A stretch of DNA of 64,000 nt from Micropterix aruncella (Eukaryota > Arthropoda > Insecta > Lepidoptera > Micropterigidae): the NCBI GenBank assembly GCA_944548615.1, contig OX155961.1, positions 21,780,773 to 21,844,772 of the forward strand, given 5' to 3'. Below are positions 50,429 to 61,463 of the stretch, in pieces; the stretch's first letter is position 1, and each line of letters starts with the position of its first letter. The notes under the pieces were generated by a model. The model did not search any database, was not told the DNA's origin, and was given only the letters and a program-made list of their open reading frames with translations. Both the position numbers and the translations under genes were made by a program.

Positions 50429-52286
50429 ACAAAATCCTCAACCTCTCCTTTCGGACCGCGAATAGTGGCCGGCAGAACTTTCAACAAAGCCAGACTCGCC
50501 GAGCTCGCATGCGCCACGAAAGCCCGACCGGGATTAATTTTATGACCACTCTCACTTTCCGGTCCGGCGCGTGCCGTCGGCGAGTGCTCATCATTATTTC
50601 TCTCCGACGCCAGCGGTTCAGTTTTTTGCGGTTTCGTTTTCGTTAGAAGGGGATGGTAACGCCGGGTCGGAAAGCGTTGCTGACTTCGACAATTAAACTT
50701 GTTATGCCCCACTAGTAAACACAAGTAGCATGCGTTATTATTTTTAACGACGCTCCAACGTGCTTCCATGTCCATACCAGCAAATTTCTCGCACTGGTAT
50801 AATCCGTGTGCCCCTTTACAACAAAGACATCCACGATTGGTGATATTGAAGACTGGTCTTCTATGATCGCCCGCACCCGCAGCCCTGATAGATCGGCCGC
50901 CTGGGCGCGGACCCCGACACTCGTCCGCCCTCACGTCTAACTTCGCAACTCCGGCAGATTTCATCCGTTGCAAGGACGCACCTAACCACCCGCTGAAGCA
51001 GTCCAGCATAGTGTCGCTATCTGCCGCTCCCTTGTCATGCACCGCCCATGCAGCTACCAGTGTTCGTGGCAACTTACCCACCAGACTAGCGAGCAACTCA
51101 GGATTTGCCAAGTGTCCTCCGCGCCCCAAAGACCTCAACGTGGTTATCAGGTTATTTACCTTGCAGGAATACCGGAGTAAATCTCTACAATTGAGTTCCT
51201 CCCCCAGCTTAGCGAACTCCTTCGCTTCCCTCATAGTACGGTAAGCCACCTCATCGCAGTCTCCAAAAAGGCTTTCCAGTGTTCGAATTATTTGGGACAC
51301 ATTAGCTGCCGAATACAATAAAGAAGATACCGCCTCCCGCGCCGGGCCCGATAAGCTCCTCTGTAACCTCAATAGGTTCATACTGTCGCTTATCTTCCCG
51401 ACCTCAGTGGAATGTTGGTAAATACCGTAAAATGAAACCCACTCCATAATGTCACCCGAAAACCGTGGCAAATCTTTAAAATTGGAATTGGCGTGGAAAA
51501 CGGTCAGTGATTGACATACCTGTTGCAGTAACTCGTTCGAACTGCCTTCCGAGCTCAGCGGCGGCCCATCCGCGTTGTGTCGGCTGGTCGGCGAGCTCCG
51601 TTCCCGCGCAGCCGCGCCGGGCGCGCGGCTGCAAACTCGTGGTGGAGGCGACCGTCCGCGAGCGCTGTGTTCGTTCCCGCGTCGGTCCCCGCCATCCTCC
51701 ATCCCGCCATTTCGTCGGCCGCAGTGGCGTCCACGTTTGCCGCTCGGGGGGCGGCTCCGACCGCGCCGCCCCTCGCCGGCATCAACGTCTCCCCCTCGTT
51801 CTCCCCGCTCGCAACCAGACATTGCATCGGCCGGCGCCGTTCCCCCGGACCGGATGGCGCTTCTTCGTTCGGGGGATCCTCGTCGTCGACTTCCTCTGGA
51901 GGGTTAGAGGCCGCAGCCCATGCACGTACCCGATCACTGGTAGAAAGGGCCTGCGAGCCGCCCGATATTTCGTATGCCCGCTGAGCGTGCTCGACTTCCG
52001 CCGCTATTATGCCCTCCTGCTCCTCCAAGTCGGCCTGCTGCATCGCCATTTCTGCTTGCATTGCTGCTTGCATGGCTGCTTGCTGCGCCGCCTGCTGCGC
52101 CTGTTGAGCTGCCTGCCTCGCCAGGAGTTTCCTTTTCTCGGCAGCAATCCTTGCTTGCTGCCGTGTGACGCGTAGTACCTCTTCAGATGCTTCCAATTGC
52201 GCCGCGCTGCTTCGACTGACGTCACTTCTCCCTGAAGCTTTCGACGCTGGCCGCGACGTCGGGACTGATGCTCTCGCTGTATCCAT
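50422..52286 (-). pseudogene. BEL/Pao gag, copy A1, in two frames
   Basis: The first frame (52286-51555) starts at an ATG and has a Gln/Ala-rich coiled coil (VTRQQARIAAEKRKLLARQA). The second frame (51822-50422) has the capsid-like region (LPRFSGDIMEWVSFYGIYQH, LLRLQRSLSGPAREAVSSLL) and two zinc knuckles, the second CYLCLLVGHNKFNC of CX2CX4HX4C form. The change of frame between about 51820 and 51560 and the stop at 50422 show gag is broken in this copy. Compare element B, where gag and pol are one frame. Gag coats the RNA in virus-like particles. Confidence 0.82.
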
Positions 52287-52355
52287 CGTTCTCGTTCTCT
52301 TCTTCTTCTTGACTGCTACTGCACACGCGACTATCCGTATCGAAGGACCAGGTCG

Positions 52356-52949
52356 TGTAGGATGACGGATTTTCTCCCAATATGCCTCCGTGGACTGTCA
52401 CCGAAACCTACACGCAATTTGACTGCTGATGGTCGCGTAGCGCTGTCGCAGTGGTGATGAATGAAAGTCTGCTTCGTTTGCGATTCCGTTTTATTGACTG
52501 GGGGGCCCGCCCGCGAGACACTTCGAGAGCGTCTCGTTACAATGACGGTGGCGGGCCAACTAAAACTACAATAGCCGACGTCCGGCCGCGCTCCCAGCGA
52601 TCCAGCCCCTATCGTAGGGGTAGCTAACCATCGGTCGTCGGCTTCGACGCTTAACTCAATACTACGAACAATCTCAAAACAATCCTAATGTAATTTAAAT
52701 TCTAGGTAACGCTTAAAGATAAATAATACACAATAACTTAATTCTAAACATCCCGAGAACCAGGTAGATTTGCCAATCACTTTAGTCTCCACCCTTATTT
52801 GCCGCTGGGTAACCGACCCCTGCTTGGATTTCGCCACGGATATTTTCGGAAGGGTTTCGACGCACCGACATGTGCAACCCTTTGTCTGCGGGCCTCGAGG
52901 CGACCAACTTTCACATTCCAGTGCTATGGCACTGGTAAATGCTGCTACA
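52356..52949 (-). repeat. shared LTR between BEL/Pao copies A2 and A1
   Basis: Serves as 3' LTR of A2 (to its right) and 5' LTR of A1 (to its left). The sequence matches 45523-46116. Immediately right, 52950-53496 is the 3' UTR and last pol codons of A2. Confidence 0.75.
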
Positions 52950-53496
52950 TAATTTCCCCCAGTTTCCGCATCGGTAGTCGCGGAAACTACAGCCACGACC
53001 ATTCTCCTTAGAACGCGTTCATAGTTCATAGTTCACTCAAAAAATATTTACACATATTAAATCCCCTTGTGGGTCCCGAAAAAAAATTCAAGAAAACCCA
53101 AACTAATATCAAAATTACAATTTAAAACCCTTGTAATAAAGAAAAAAGCAAGACAATAATAATTAACAGCATGTGAAGTAATTCAAATTTAAAGGATGAT
53201 ATACTAAATTACATGTTTTTACCGATTCAAATTAAATTAAAATATTATTTAAAATGATTTAAAAATGATTGAATTTCCCCTTAGAACAAGCTCGGCTTGG
53301 TTACAATCTGCACAACTGTTGACTACAGACAGTGTAATTCTCAGTGAACAAACCTAAAATAAAATTAAACTACAACAAATTCGCCCACGATCTGACCCTG
53401 CCTATATCTACGGACTTACTTTATTAACTAAGTGCTGTCAGCATTTACCTCTAATTTAGCTAGCTTAGTTGATGACCTTCTGTATATTTTGCTACC
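52950..53496 (-). pseudogene. 3' end of BEL/Pao copy A2 pol, cut off by element B
   Basis: Matches 46117-46663 of A1: the 3' UTR and the final codons of pol, ending where element B inserted. The preceding part of A2 pol resumes at 61464. Confidence 0.85.
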
Positions 53497-54595
53497 TGTA
53501 CGAATTATCACTTGCATTATCTAATATGGGTGGCTGTTCGCGAGAGATCGATTCTTAGAAGCTTATATTCCTCTTTCACACGCTCGAGCCACCCCATAAC
53601 AGACATAAATAACAGACACTGAAACAAAATACGGCTCATTCAAATATTAAAATCATCCGCAAGGAAGTCCTAACTAAATACGCAGGACAAAATTCCATGA
53701 AAGGTCCTGGTAATAATATATCGCCGTCTTTAAGGGCCGAAGACCCCTAATTAATTATCAGCCTGTCATTTCTCGCAGTGGATATATCGAGGGTGTCGAC
53801 CGATAACAAAAAATCGTAAACGCGGCAAGCCGCTCGCGCAACCCTCTTATATTAAAACAAATGTGGTAATCTCAAAATAATCGCAATGTTTGAGGTAATT
53901 AGGAGGCTATTAATTATTCGACTGAAAGCTTGGATAAAATCAAATACTTATAATTTTGCTAGCTATTCGAAGGAATTTTAAGTACTAAATATGATGTATT
54001 GTTAATGTTTAATCTACATATTTTCGCTATAAACCTAATGATAATGTAGTAGTAATACATATTATAGAAAATTACCTTCAATTAAGGTGAGATTAATTTA
54101 AGTTAAAAATGTAAGCCTGATTGAATAATATGTACTCTCGCTAAGCCACACCCCTTAACCCTCAGTAGGCCGGTCTCTTACCGCCGCCATTGCCTTTTAA
54201 CCAATCACGGGTTAGAGTGGCGGGGCTTTAGCGAGGCTAGTGAACGATTTTGGAAAATCGAACAGTCACAAAAATACCGAGGTCGAGAATGAACGACCCT
54301 TAAGCGGCGGGATAATAGTTGTACATACGGCAGCCCTTGGCTGGTCTCGTACTCGCGCGCATAATTTAAGTGTATACTGTAACTCACGAGTAAATTGAAG
54401 GACAATAAACGTTCTTTTGAAATAAACTCTTTCACTGTGTGATCATCTAATAGAGTGTGAACCAGATACGGGAGACTACTCGGCGGCCAGGAAGAACGAG
54501 AGAACGCGAAGGTAAATAACATTTACAGTCCACAAAAACCACCCTTCAGCAGTGGGAGAAACTCACAGAAAAATAACTGATGGATTTTATAACCA
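53497..54595 (+). repeat. 5' LTR of BEL/Pao element B
   Basis: TGTACGAATTATCACTTGC start, TTTTATAACCA end; matches the 3' LTR. The element's promoter lies here, though the TATA box is not certain. Confidence 0.92.
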
Positions 54596-54657
54596 TAAGT
54601 GATCCATCGCAGCCGGATGAAAAATAAAGAAAAGAACCTTGAAAAATAAATTGTACG

Positions 54658-57600
54658 ATGGAGTCGACCGCAGAAAAATCGAACGTATCGAGGCGGACCT
54701 GGTCACAAAGCAGCAGGAGGAGTGAAAGAGTTCAGGAAGTGAAAGAAGCATCAGAACAGCTGAGGCGGGTCACCAGAGAACAAGCAAAGGTAGCCGCGGA
54801 AAAGAAAAAATTGGAATCAGAGGCGATAACGCAAAGGGAACAACTCCGTGCGACCGAAGAGATAGCGACGGCAAAACGCAGATCGGAGGCGGCAGGGGCG
54901 GCGGCTGCGATTCAAGTGCAACATGCAGATTTAGAAGCTGAATTGCAGATGCTAGAAGCAGACCGTCAGCACGCACTTAGAGTGTTAGACGTAGTTTCCG
55001 AAGCTTACGACTCAGAAAAAAGCGGAGAATGGGAGACAAGAAGTTACGCCGATCTTGAAGAAACAGCAGGTCGTACTACGCTGTGGGCAGAGACGCAAGC
55101 ACCGCTGACTTCATATAGTGAACCCGACCAAATAAAACCACGAAATGAAGAGAGATACCGCGGCAGGAGAGAAGAAGAATCGGACGAGGCGATGCAGCAC
55201 GAGGCGGGCGCGGCGGCACCTCACGGGGCAACACATCGCGCGGCGCACGAGGGGATGCGGCTCGAGGCGGGCGCGGCGGCACCTGACGGGGCGGCGCATC
55301 GCGCAGCGGGCGGCGAAATCGCGACCGCAGCGGACGCGGCGGCCACAGACGCCGCCGCGGCCGCTGGCTCCAGCACAGGAGACGGGTCCGATGACAGCGC
55401 GAGCAAAAAATTAATAAGCCAGGTATGTCGAGTAATTTCAATAGCCTCCTCGAAGCCGCAATATAACAAGGAACTTCCACACTTTAGTGGAGATCCACTT
55501 CAGTTTTTAGCCTTTAAATCGATTTTTAACCAGTCCACCGAAGTTATAGGTCTGAATGACGAACAAAACTTACTTCGCTTGCAATCCGCGATACGCGGAC
55601 GAGCAAGAGATTGCGTTTCAGGGTTACTTTTATCCCCTGCGAACGTTGGCGAAATAATGAAAACATTAGAGACGTTATTTGGAAATCCAAATGTAATTAT
55701 TCAGCGCACACTAGCTGATTTACGTAAAACCAGGGACCTCTCTGAATTTATAGAAGCAGAGGAATTGTTGCAATTTGCTTGCCAAGTTAAGAATCTGGTG
55801 GCCACAGTAAAATCAGTAAATAGGATTGAGCACCTATGGAACCCAGAACTTTTAGGTTCTCTTGTAGCGAAGTTGCCAAAAAACTTATTAACATTGTGGC
55901 TAGGAGATAAAGGAAAGGGTAAACCAGACGAACCGGTTATCATACGATTCGCATCTTGGCTAGAAACACTAGCGATAGACTCGCAAGATGCGGGAATAGG
56001 TCCATTAGACAGCGGTAGAAAAAATCAAGTAGTAGCGCGCGATAAAAAGTATAAACAGCAAAATCATAAAAATTACGTTCTTAACATGACTGAGCAGTCT
56101 CGTATGAAATGCCCAAATTGTACCGGCGATCATTTTCTCAGCAAATGCGAAAGGTTTAAAAAACTTTCCCTAGACTCTCGCTGGGGAGTCGTAAAATCAC
56201 TTAAGCGATGCTTTAAATGCCTTGCACCTTCGCACGGCAGGAAAAACTGCCCAGCCTATAAAAGGTTTCCTCGATTTAAGTATCATTTCTTACTTACTGC
56301 CGCGGACGCGGCGCTCGGCGGAACCGAGATAATTACGGCAACAGCCGAAGGTGAAACACAGACCGGGGCTATTGTCGCGCATACAGTAGCCAACAACAGA
56401 GTCCTCTTGCAAGTTTTACCGATAACGTTAATAGGACCAAAGGGGAGAAAGGTAGTTTACGCGCTTTTAGACAGCGGATCGACGGTCTCTATAATAGACC
56501 GCGAAGTCGCGCAAGAGCTGAATATTAGAGGGCCTCCCACCAATATGGAGGTATGTGGTATAGGAAGTATGAAAACTTCTTCTAAAGGGGCTGAAACAGT
56601 CTCGTTTCAAATAAGGGGGGAATTGGGCCGTAAGGTTTTCGACGTGCAGGCTTATAGTATTGCGGCGTTAAACCTTCCGAAATTAAAAAATTTATCGGCG
56701 GCCGCCTCTGATTTTGACACTTTGACTGCGGTGAAAGTCGACAAAATATCAGATGTCCAACCGCGCCTACTAATCGGGGCTAATTGTTGGGAATTAATCG
56801 TTTCACGCGGATTAAGGCGCATTAATGACGAATTATCGTTGTCAAAAACACTACTGGGCTGGGTTCCAGTGGGACGAGTATCTGTAGATAGGCAAAATGA
56901 CGCATTACATAGCTTCTGCCTAAGTGATAGCGGTAGCAATGACGCGTCTCTTCAGAGATTACTCGAGGAAAACCTCAGATTAGAGCAAGACTGGCCGAAT
57001 AAAAAGCGAGAACTTGCGGACTCGGTAAGGTCTAAAAAATTATTGGAATCCACTACTTCGTTAAACGGCGGGGTATGGCACACGGGGTTGCTCTGGCGAG
57101 ATGACAGACGTGTTCTTCCTGATAGCCGACCTATGGCGCTAGCTCGACTTCACGCCGTCGAGAGAAAAATGGACAGAGATCGGACTTATGGAGACGCTTA
57201 TTGTCAGAAAATGGACAAGTACTTAGCAGAAGGTTACGCCGAAGAAGTAGACCCTTCCAAATTAGCCGGCCGAACTGATATATGGTTTTTACCACACTTG
57301 GGTGTCTGTAGCGCCGCCAAAGGAAACAAGCTTAGGATCGTGCATGACGCTGCTGCTAGCGTAAAGGGAGTATCTCTAAATAGCTTACTGATAACGGGGC
57401 CAGACTATAATCAAAGCATAACAGGTATACTTTTTAGGTTCCGCGAGCATCCGGTGGCTTTTACCGCCGATATTGGGGACATGTTCATGCGTATTAAGGT
57501 GATCGAGGACGATACCTATAGTCAGTTGTTCCTTTGGCGGGGATATCGGCGCGATATAGAACCTCGTATCCTAAAACTGTCCTCTTTAATATTCGGTTCT

Positions 57601-60285
57601 CGGTCATCCCCGACATCAGCCCTCTATATCCGAAATAAAAACGCTGAACGTTTCAAGAATCAGTACCCTCTAGCAGTGGAGGCTATCACAGACCATCACT
57701 TTATGGACGACCTTGCTTTCGGGTCTTCTTCAATAGAAGAAGCTCGTAACGTGATAAAAAACATAATTTACATACATCAACAAGGGAATTTTTTCTTAAA
57801 GGGCTGGGCGTCTAATTATCAAAGCGTTTTGAACGAAATACCTGAAGAAAGGAAAGCTACCCATAATATTGCTCTGGAGAAAGGAGAGATAAGCTCTCAA
57901 CGGCTTTTAGGGTTAGAATGGTTGCCAGAAAGTGACCAACTTACATTTAATTTTAGGTTAGAAAAACTCGATGACGCCTTAAAAACGGGCCAGAGAGTGC
58001 CAACGAAACGAGAGGCTCTTAAGGTAGTAATGTCAATTTATGACCCACTCGGGGTATTAAGCCCAATAACTATCCGAGCCAAAATTCTAATGCAAAAGGT
58101 GTGGACCAGCGGTGTAGCCTGGGATGAGGAGGTCACACAAGATATTTTCAAAGGTTGGGGTGAATGGATAAATGCCCTTCGCTCGGCGAAGGACGTAAGG
58201 ATTTCACGCTATCACGGCGTAACAAAGAATCCCTCCGAAAATAGACAATTACACATATGTTGTGACGCGTCTCAAGAGGCTATGTGCGCTGTCGCGTATA
58301 TGAGAATAGCCAGACCAGGCGAAGAACCGACCACATCCTTTATCGCAAGTAAAACCAGAGTCGCGCCGTTAAAAAAAATGACAATACCGCGTTTAGAACT
58401 GACAGCAGCACTATTAGGCGCCGAACTAGCGAAAAAAATCACTAGCGAGTACAAAATTAAATTTCATGAAAAGATTTTATGGACAGACTCGATGAACGTA
58501 CTTTGGTGGATACGTTCACGTAGCTCCGACCACCAACAATTTGTCTCTAACCGTCTGGGAGTATTGGACGATCTGACTACCCCGGAGGAGTGGAGATGGT
58601 TAAGCGGAAGTAGTAATCCTGCAGATGAAGCTACGAGAGCGAAGTCAAAAATTGACCTCTCGCCCGAGAGCCGTTGGCTGAATGGTCCTGAATACCTTAG
58701 ACAGCCACCAGAGGTATGGCCGGCAAAGGTTCCCCATCAACCCGGGGAAAAGGATAAGATATCCCTCGAGTATAAACCATTGGCGGTATTTGCGCTACAC
58801 GCTGTACCTACGAGCACAATAGATGTCGCGAGATTCTCCCAACATCGCAGATTATTGCGCGTAGCCGCATACGTTAGGAAGTTTATTCAACTATGTAGAG
58901 GTGCCACGAATAACTGCATTTTAAACGGACAAGACATTGCCAGCGCTGAAATAATATTATTAAAGGAGTCGCAGAGTCGTTCTTTTAAGAAAGAAATAGA
59001 ACTTATACGAGTGAAAGGGACTTTACCTAGGAATAGCCGTTTGATAGGTTTAAATGCGTACTTAGACGAGCGGGGCTTAATAAGAGTAGGCGGCCGCATC
59101 GCAAATGCGCCGGGAATACCACACGACACTAAGTATCCCATAATACTTGACGGCCGGGATCGCTATACACAACTACTGGTGGTAAGAACTCATGAGGAGA
59201 TGGCTCATTCCGGGGTTGAAACGACATTGGCCAGCCTACGCCAGAGGTTCTGGCTAATTAGTCCCCGTCAAACGGTCAAAAAATTTATATACCAGTGTAT
59301 GCTGTGCAAAATGAGAAGGGCAAAACCAGTCACAGCGTTGATGGGACAACTCCCGATGTCACGTTTGCAGCATCATACGAGGTGTTTTAACGCCGTAGGC
59401 GTAGACTACTTCGGGCCGGTTCAGGTGACTATACGAAGAAAAGTGGAGAAACGATATGGCGTGTTGTTCTCTTGTCTAACCACACGAGCGGTTCACATTG
59501 AATTAGCATATGATTTGTCTACTAATTCGACAATACAAGCGATAAGAAGATTCATAGCCCGGCGGGGCAAACCAAGGGTGATAATGTCAGATAATGGATC
59601 TAATCTAAAAGGTGCGAGTGCCGAATTGAAGAAGGTCGTTTCAGAGATTGACGATGAACGTATCCGTGAACGTTTAAGTAACGACCAGATTGACTGGAGG
59701 TTTATACCACCTGCTTCTCCCCATCATGGCGGCTGCTGGGAATCGATGGTTAAGTCAGCCAAAAGAGCTTTGTACGCCATATTGAAAGAAAGAGCGCCTT
59801 CTGTGGAAATGATGCAGACCTTATTGGCTGAAGTGGAGTCAATCCTTAATCAGCGGCCTATCTCGCACATTACTATAGACAGTCGAGACCAGGAGCCACT
59901 TACGCCGCAAAGCTTTTTGTTAGGACACTCTAACAGCACCGCTATGGGTAAATTTACCATTGGAGATTTATGTAACCGTAAACAGTGGAGACAGACCCAA
60001 GCTCTAGCTGACTCTTTTTGGAATAGGTGGTCTAAAGAAGTACTACCTATGCTAGTCTCTCGACCTAAATGGAAGGAGGTACAACCTCCACTAAGGGTGG
60101 GGGAACTGGTGTTAATATTGGATCCCTCTCTAGAAAGAGGAAGATGGCCTCGCGCTATAGTAACGGAAGTCTACCCTGACAAAACAGGTGTTGTCAGGAT
60201 AGTAGATGTAAAAGTCGACGGAAAAAATTATCGCAGGTCAATAAGCAAACTAGTTAGATTAGAATTGTCCGCCCGAATAGAATAA
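54658..60285 (+). CDS. BEL/Pao Gag-Pol polyprotein, element B (1875 residues, intact)
   Basis: Starts at an ATG 62 bases inside the 5' LTR end. Residues 20-140: Glu/Arg-rich coiled coil; an Ala-rich stretch with a doubled EAGAAAP unit to about 245; a capsid-like region with LPHFSGDPLQFLAFKSIF to about 460; two zinc knuckles near 485-530 (second CFKCLAPSHGRKNC). Protease LLDSGSTVSIID at about 603-614. Reverse transcriptase with LRIVHDAAASVKG and HHFMDDLAF (catalytic MDD at about 1016). RNase H LHICCDASQEAMCAVAY near 1198. Integrase zinc region HEEMAHSGVET...CMLCKMRR near 1510-1550 and core Asp GVDYFGP, SDNGSNLKG, Glu in HHGGCWESMV (about 1583, 1644, 1692). All catalytic groups are present, consistent with a functional copy. 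Confidence 0.95.
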   Translation: MESTAEKSNVSRRTWSQSSRRSERVQEVKEASEQLRRVTREQAKVAAEKKKLESEAITQREQLRATEEIATAKRRSEAAGAAAAIQVQHADLEAELQMLEADRQHALRVLDVVSEAYDSEKSGEWETRSYADLEETAGRTTLWAETQAPLTSYSEPDQIKPRNEERYRGRREEESDEAMQHEAGAAAPHGATHRAAHEGMRLEAGAAAPDGAAHRAAGGEIATAADAAATDAAAAAGSSTGDGSDDSASKKLISQVCRVISIASSKPQYNKELPHFSGDPLQFLAFKSIFNQSTEVIGLNDEQNLLRLQSAIRGRARDCVSGLLLSPANVGEIMKTLETLFGNPNVIIQRTLADLRKTRDLSEFIEAEELLQFACQVKNLVATVKSVNRIEHLWNPELLGSLVAKLPKNLLTLWLGDKGKGKPDEPVIIRFASWLETLAIDSQDAGIGPLDSGRKNQVVARDKKYKQQNHKNYVLNMTEQSRMKCPNCTGDHFLSKCERFKKLSLDSRWGVVKSLKRCFKCLAPSHGRKNCPAYKRFPRFKYHFLLTAADAALGGTEIITATAEGETQTGAIVAHTVANNRVLLQVLPITLIGPKGRKVVYALLDSGSTVSIIDREVAQELNIRGPPTNMEVCGIGSMKTSSKGAETVSFQIRGELGRKVFDVQAYSIAALNLPKLKNLSAAASDFDTLTAVKVDKISDVQPRLLIGANCWELIVSRGLRRINDELSLSKTLLGWVPVGRVSVDRQNDALHSFCLSDSGSNDASLQRLLEENLRLEQDWPNKKRELADSVRSKKLLESTTSLNGGVWHTGLLWRDDRRVLPDSRPMALARLHAVERKMDRDRTYGDAYCQKMDKYLAEGYAEEVDPSKLAGRTDIWFLPHLGVCSAAKGNKLRIVHDAAASVKGVSLNSLLITGPDYNQSITGILFRFREHPVAFTADIGDMFMRIKVIEDDTYSQLFLWRGYRRDIEPRILKLSSLIFGSRSSPTSALYIRNKNAERFKNQYPLAVEAITDHHFMDDLAFGSSSIEEARNVIKNIIYIHQQGNFFLKGWASNYQSVLNEIPEERKATHNIALEKGEISSQRLLGLEWLPESDQLTFNFRLEKLDDALKTGQRVPTKREALKVVMSIYDPLGVLSPITIRAKILMQKVWTSGVAWDEEVTQDIFKGWGEWINALRSAKDVRISRYHGVTKNPSENRQLHICCDASQEAMCAVAYMRIARPGEEPTTSFIASKTRVAPLKKMTIPRLELTAALLGAELAKKITSEYKIKFHEKILWTDSMNVLWWIRSRSSDHQQFVSNRLGVLDDLTTPEEWRWLSGSSNPADEATRAKSKIDLSPESRWLNGPEYLRQPPEVWPAKVPHQPGEKDKISLEYKPLAVFALHAVPTSTIDVARFSQHRRLLRVAAYVRKFIQLCRGATNNCILNGQDIASAEIILLKESQSRSFKKEIELIRVKGTLPRNSRLIGLNAYLDERGLIRVGGRIANAPGIPHDTKYPIILDGRDRYTQLLVVRTHEEMAHSGVETTLASLRQRFWLISPRQTVKKFIYQCMLCKMRRAKPVTALMGQLPMSRLQHHTRCFNAVGVDYFGPVQVTIRRKVEKRYGVLFSCLTTRAVHIELAYDLSTNSTIQAIRRFIARRGKPRVIMSDNGSNLKGASAELKKVVSEIDDERIRERLSNDQIDWRFIPPASPHHGGCWESMVKSAKRALYAILKERAPSVEMMQTLLAEVESILNQRPISHITIDSRDQEPLTPQSFLLGHSNSTAMGKFTIGDLCNRKQWRQTQALADSFWNRWSKEVLPMLVSRPKWKEVQPPLRVGELVLILDPSLERGRWPRAIVTEVYPDKTGVVRIVDVKVDGKNYRRSISKLVRLELSARIE

Positions 60286-60364
60286 GCCATAGATATAAAT
60301 AACGTAGATTTAAGGTAAATAATTCGTAAAATAAGTTAATGGCACGTTGCCATGAGCGGGGAAA

Positions 60365-61463
60365 TGTACGAATTATCACTTGCATTATCTAATATGGGTG
60401 GCTGTTCGCGAGAGATCGATTCTTAGAAGCTTATATTCCTCTTTCACACGCTCGAGCCACCCCATAACAGACATAAATAACAGACACTGAAACAAAATAC
60501 GGCTCATTCAAATATTAAAATCATCCGCAAGGAAGTCCTAACTAAATACGCAGGACAAAATTCCATGAAAGGTCCTGGTAATAATATATCGCCGTCTTTA
60601 AGGGCCGAAGACCCCTAATTAATTATCAGCCTGTCATTTCTCGCAGTGGATATATCGAGGGTGTCGACCGATAACAAAAAATCGTAAACGCGGCAAGCCG
60701 CTCGCGCAACCCTCTTATATTAAAACAAATGTGGTAATCTCAAAATAATCGCAATGTTTGAGGTAATTAGGAGGCTATTAATTATTCGACTGAAAGCTTG
60801 GATAAAATCAAATACTTATAATTTTGCTAGCTATTCGAAGGAATTTTAAGTACTAAATATGATGTATTGTTAATGTTTAATCTACATATTTTCGCTATAA
60901 ACCTAATGATAATGTAGTAGTAATACATATTATAGAAAATTACCTTCAATTAAGGTGAGATTAATTTAAGTTAAAAATGTAAGCCTGATTGAATAATATG
61001 TACTCTCGCTAAGCCACACCCCTTAACCCTCAGTAGGCCGGTCTCTTACCGCCGCCATTGCCTTTTAACCAATCACGGGTTAGAGTGGCGGGGCTTTAGC
61101 GAGGCTAGTGAACGATTTTGGAAAATCGAACAGTCACAAAAATACCGAGGTCGAGAATGAACGACCCTTAAGCGGCGGGATAATAGTTGTACATACGGCA
61201 GCCCTTGGCTGGTCTCGTACTCGCGCGCATAATTTAAGTGTATACTGTAACTCACGAGTAAATTGAAGGACAATAAACGTTCTTTTGAAATAAACTCTTT
61301 CACTGTGTGATCATCTAATAGAGTGTGAACCAGATACGGGAGACTACTCGGCGGCCAGGAAGAACGAGAGAACGCGAAGGTAAATAACATTTACAGTCCA
61401 CAAAAACCACCCTTCAGCAGTGGGAGAAACTCACAGAAAAATAACTGATGGATTTTATAACCA
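60365..61463 (+). repeat. 3' LTR of BEL/Pao element B
   Basis: Same length and, by eye, same sequence as the 5' LTR. It is preceded by a purine tract (60354-60364) and followed by the CTACC duplication and A2 pol sequence. Confidence 0.92.

Larger units (their letters stand above)
45523..52949 (-). mobile_element. BEL/Pao LTR retrotransposon, copy A1 (with broken gag and gag-pol frames)
   Basis: On the minus strand: 5' LTR 52356-52949, gag from 52286, pol to 46595, 3' LTR 45523-46116. LTRs read TGTAG...CTACA, are about 594 bases long, and appear identical. A purine tract (ACTGGGGGAAAT, about 46118-46130) precedes the 3' LTR, and TGGTCCTTCGATACGG just inside the 5' LTR is the likely primer-binding site. 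The 5' LTR is shared with copy A2, so the two form a tandem array. Two frame breaks in gag-pol make A1 non-autonomous. Confidence 0.85.
53497..61463 (+). mobile_element. intact BEL/Pao LTR retrotransposon B, nested in copy A2
   Basis: A 7967-base element in the opposite orientation to A1/A2. LTRs 53497-54595 and 60365-61463 are both 1099 bases and appear identical, ends TGTACG...AACCA. The 5-base target duplication CTACC is at 53492-53496 and 61464-61468; comparison with A1 gives the empty site. A purine tract GAGCGGGGAAA precedes the 3' LTR. The single 1875-codon frame is uninterrupted. Identical LTRs mean a very recent insertion, possibly a still-active family. Confidence 0.93.

Noticed and set aside
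51507..52175. Plus-strand open frames of up to 222 codons opposite BEL-A gag
   Set aside because: Shadows caused by GC-rich, repeat-rich gag sequence on the other strand.
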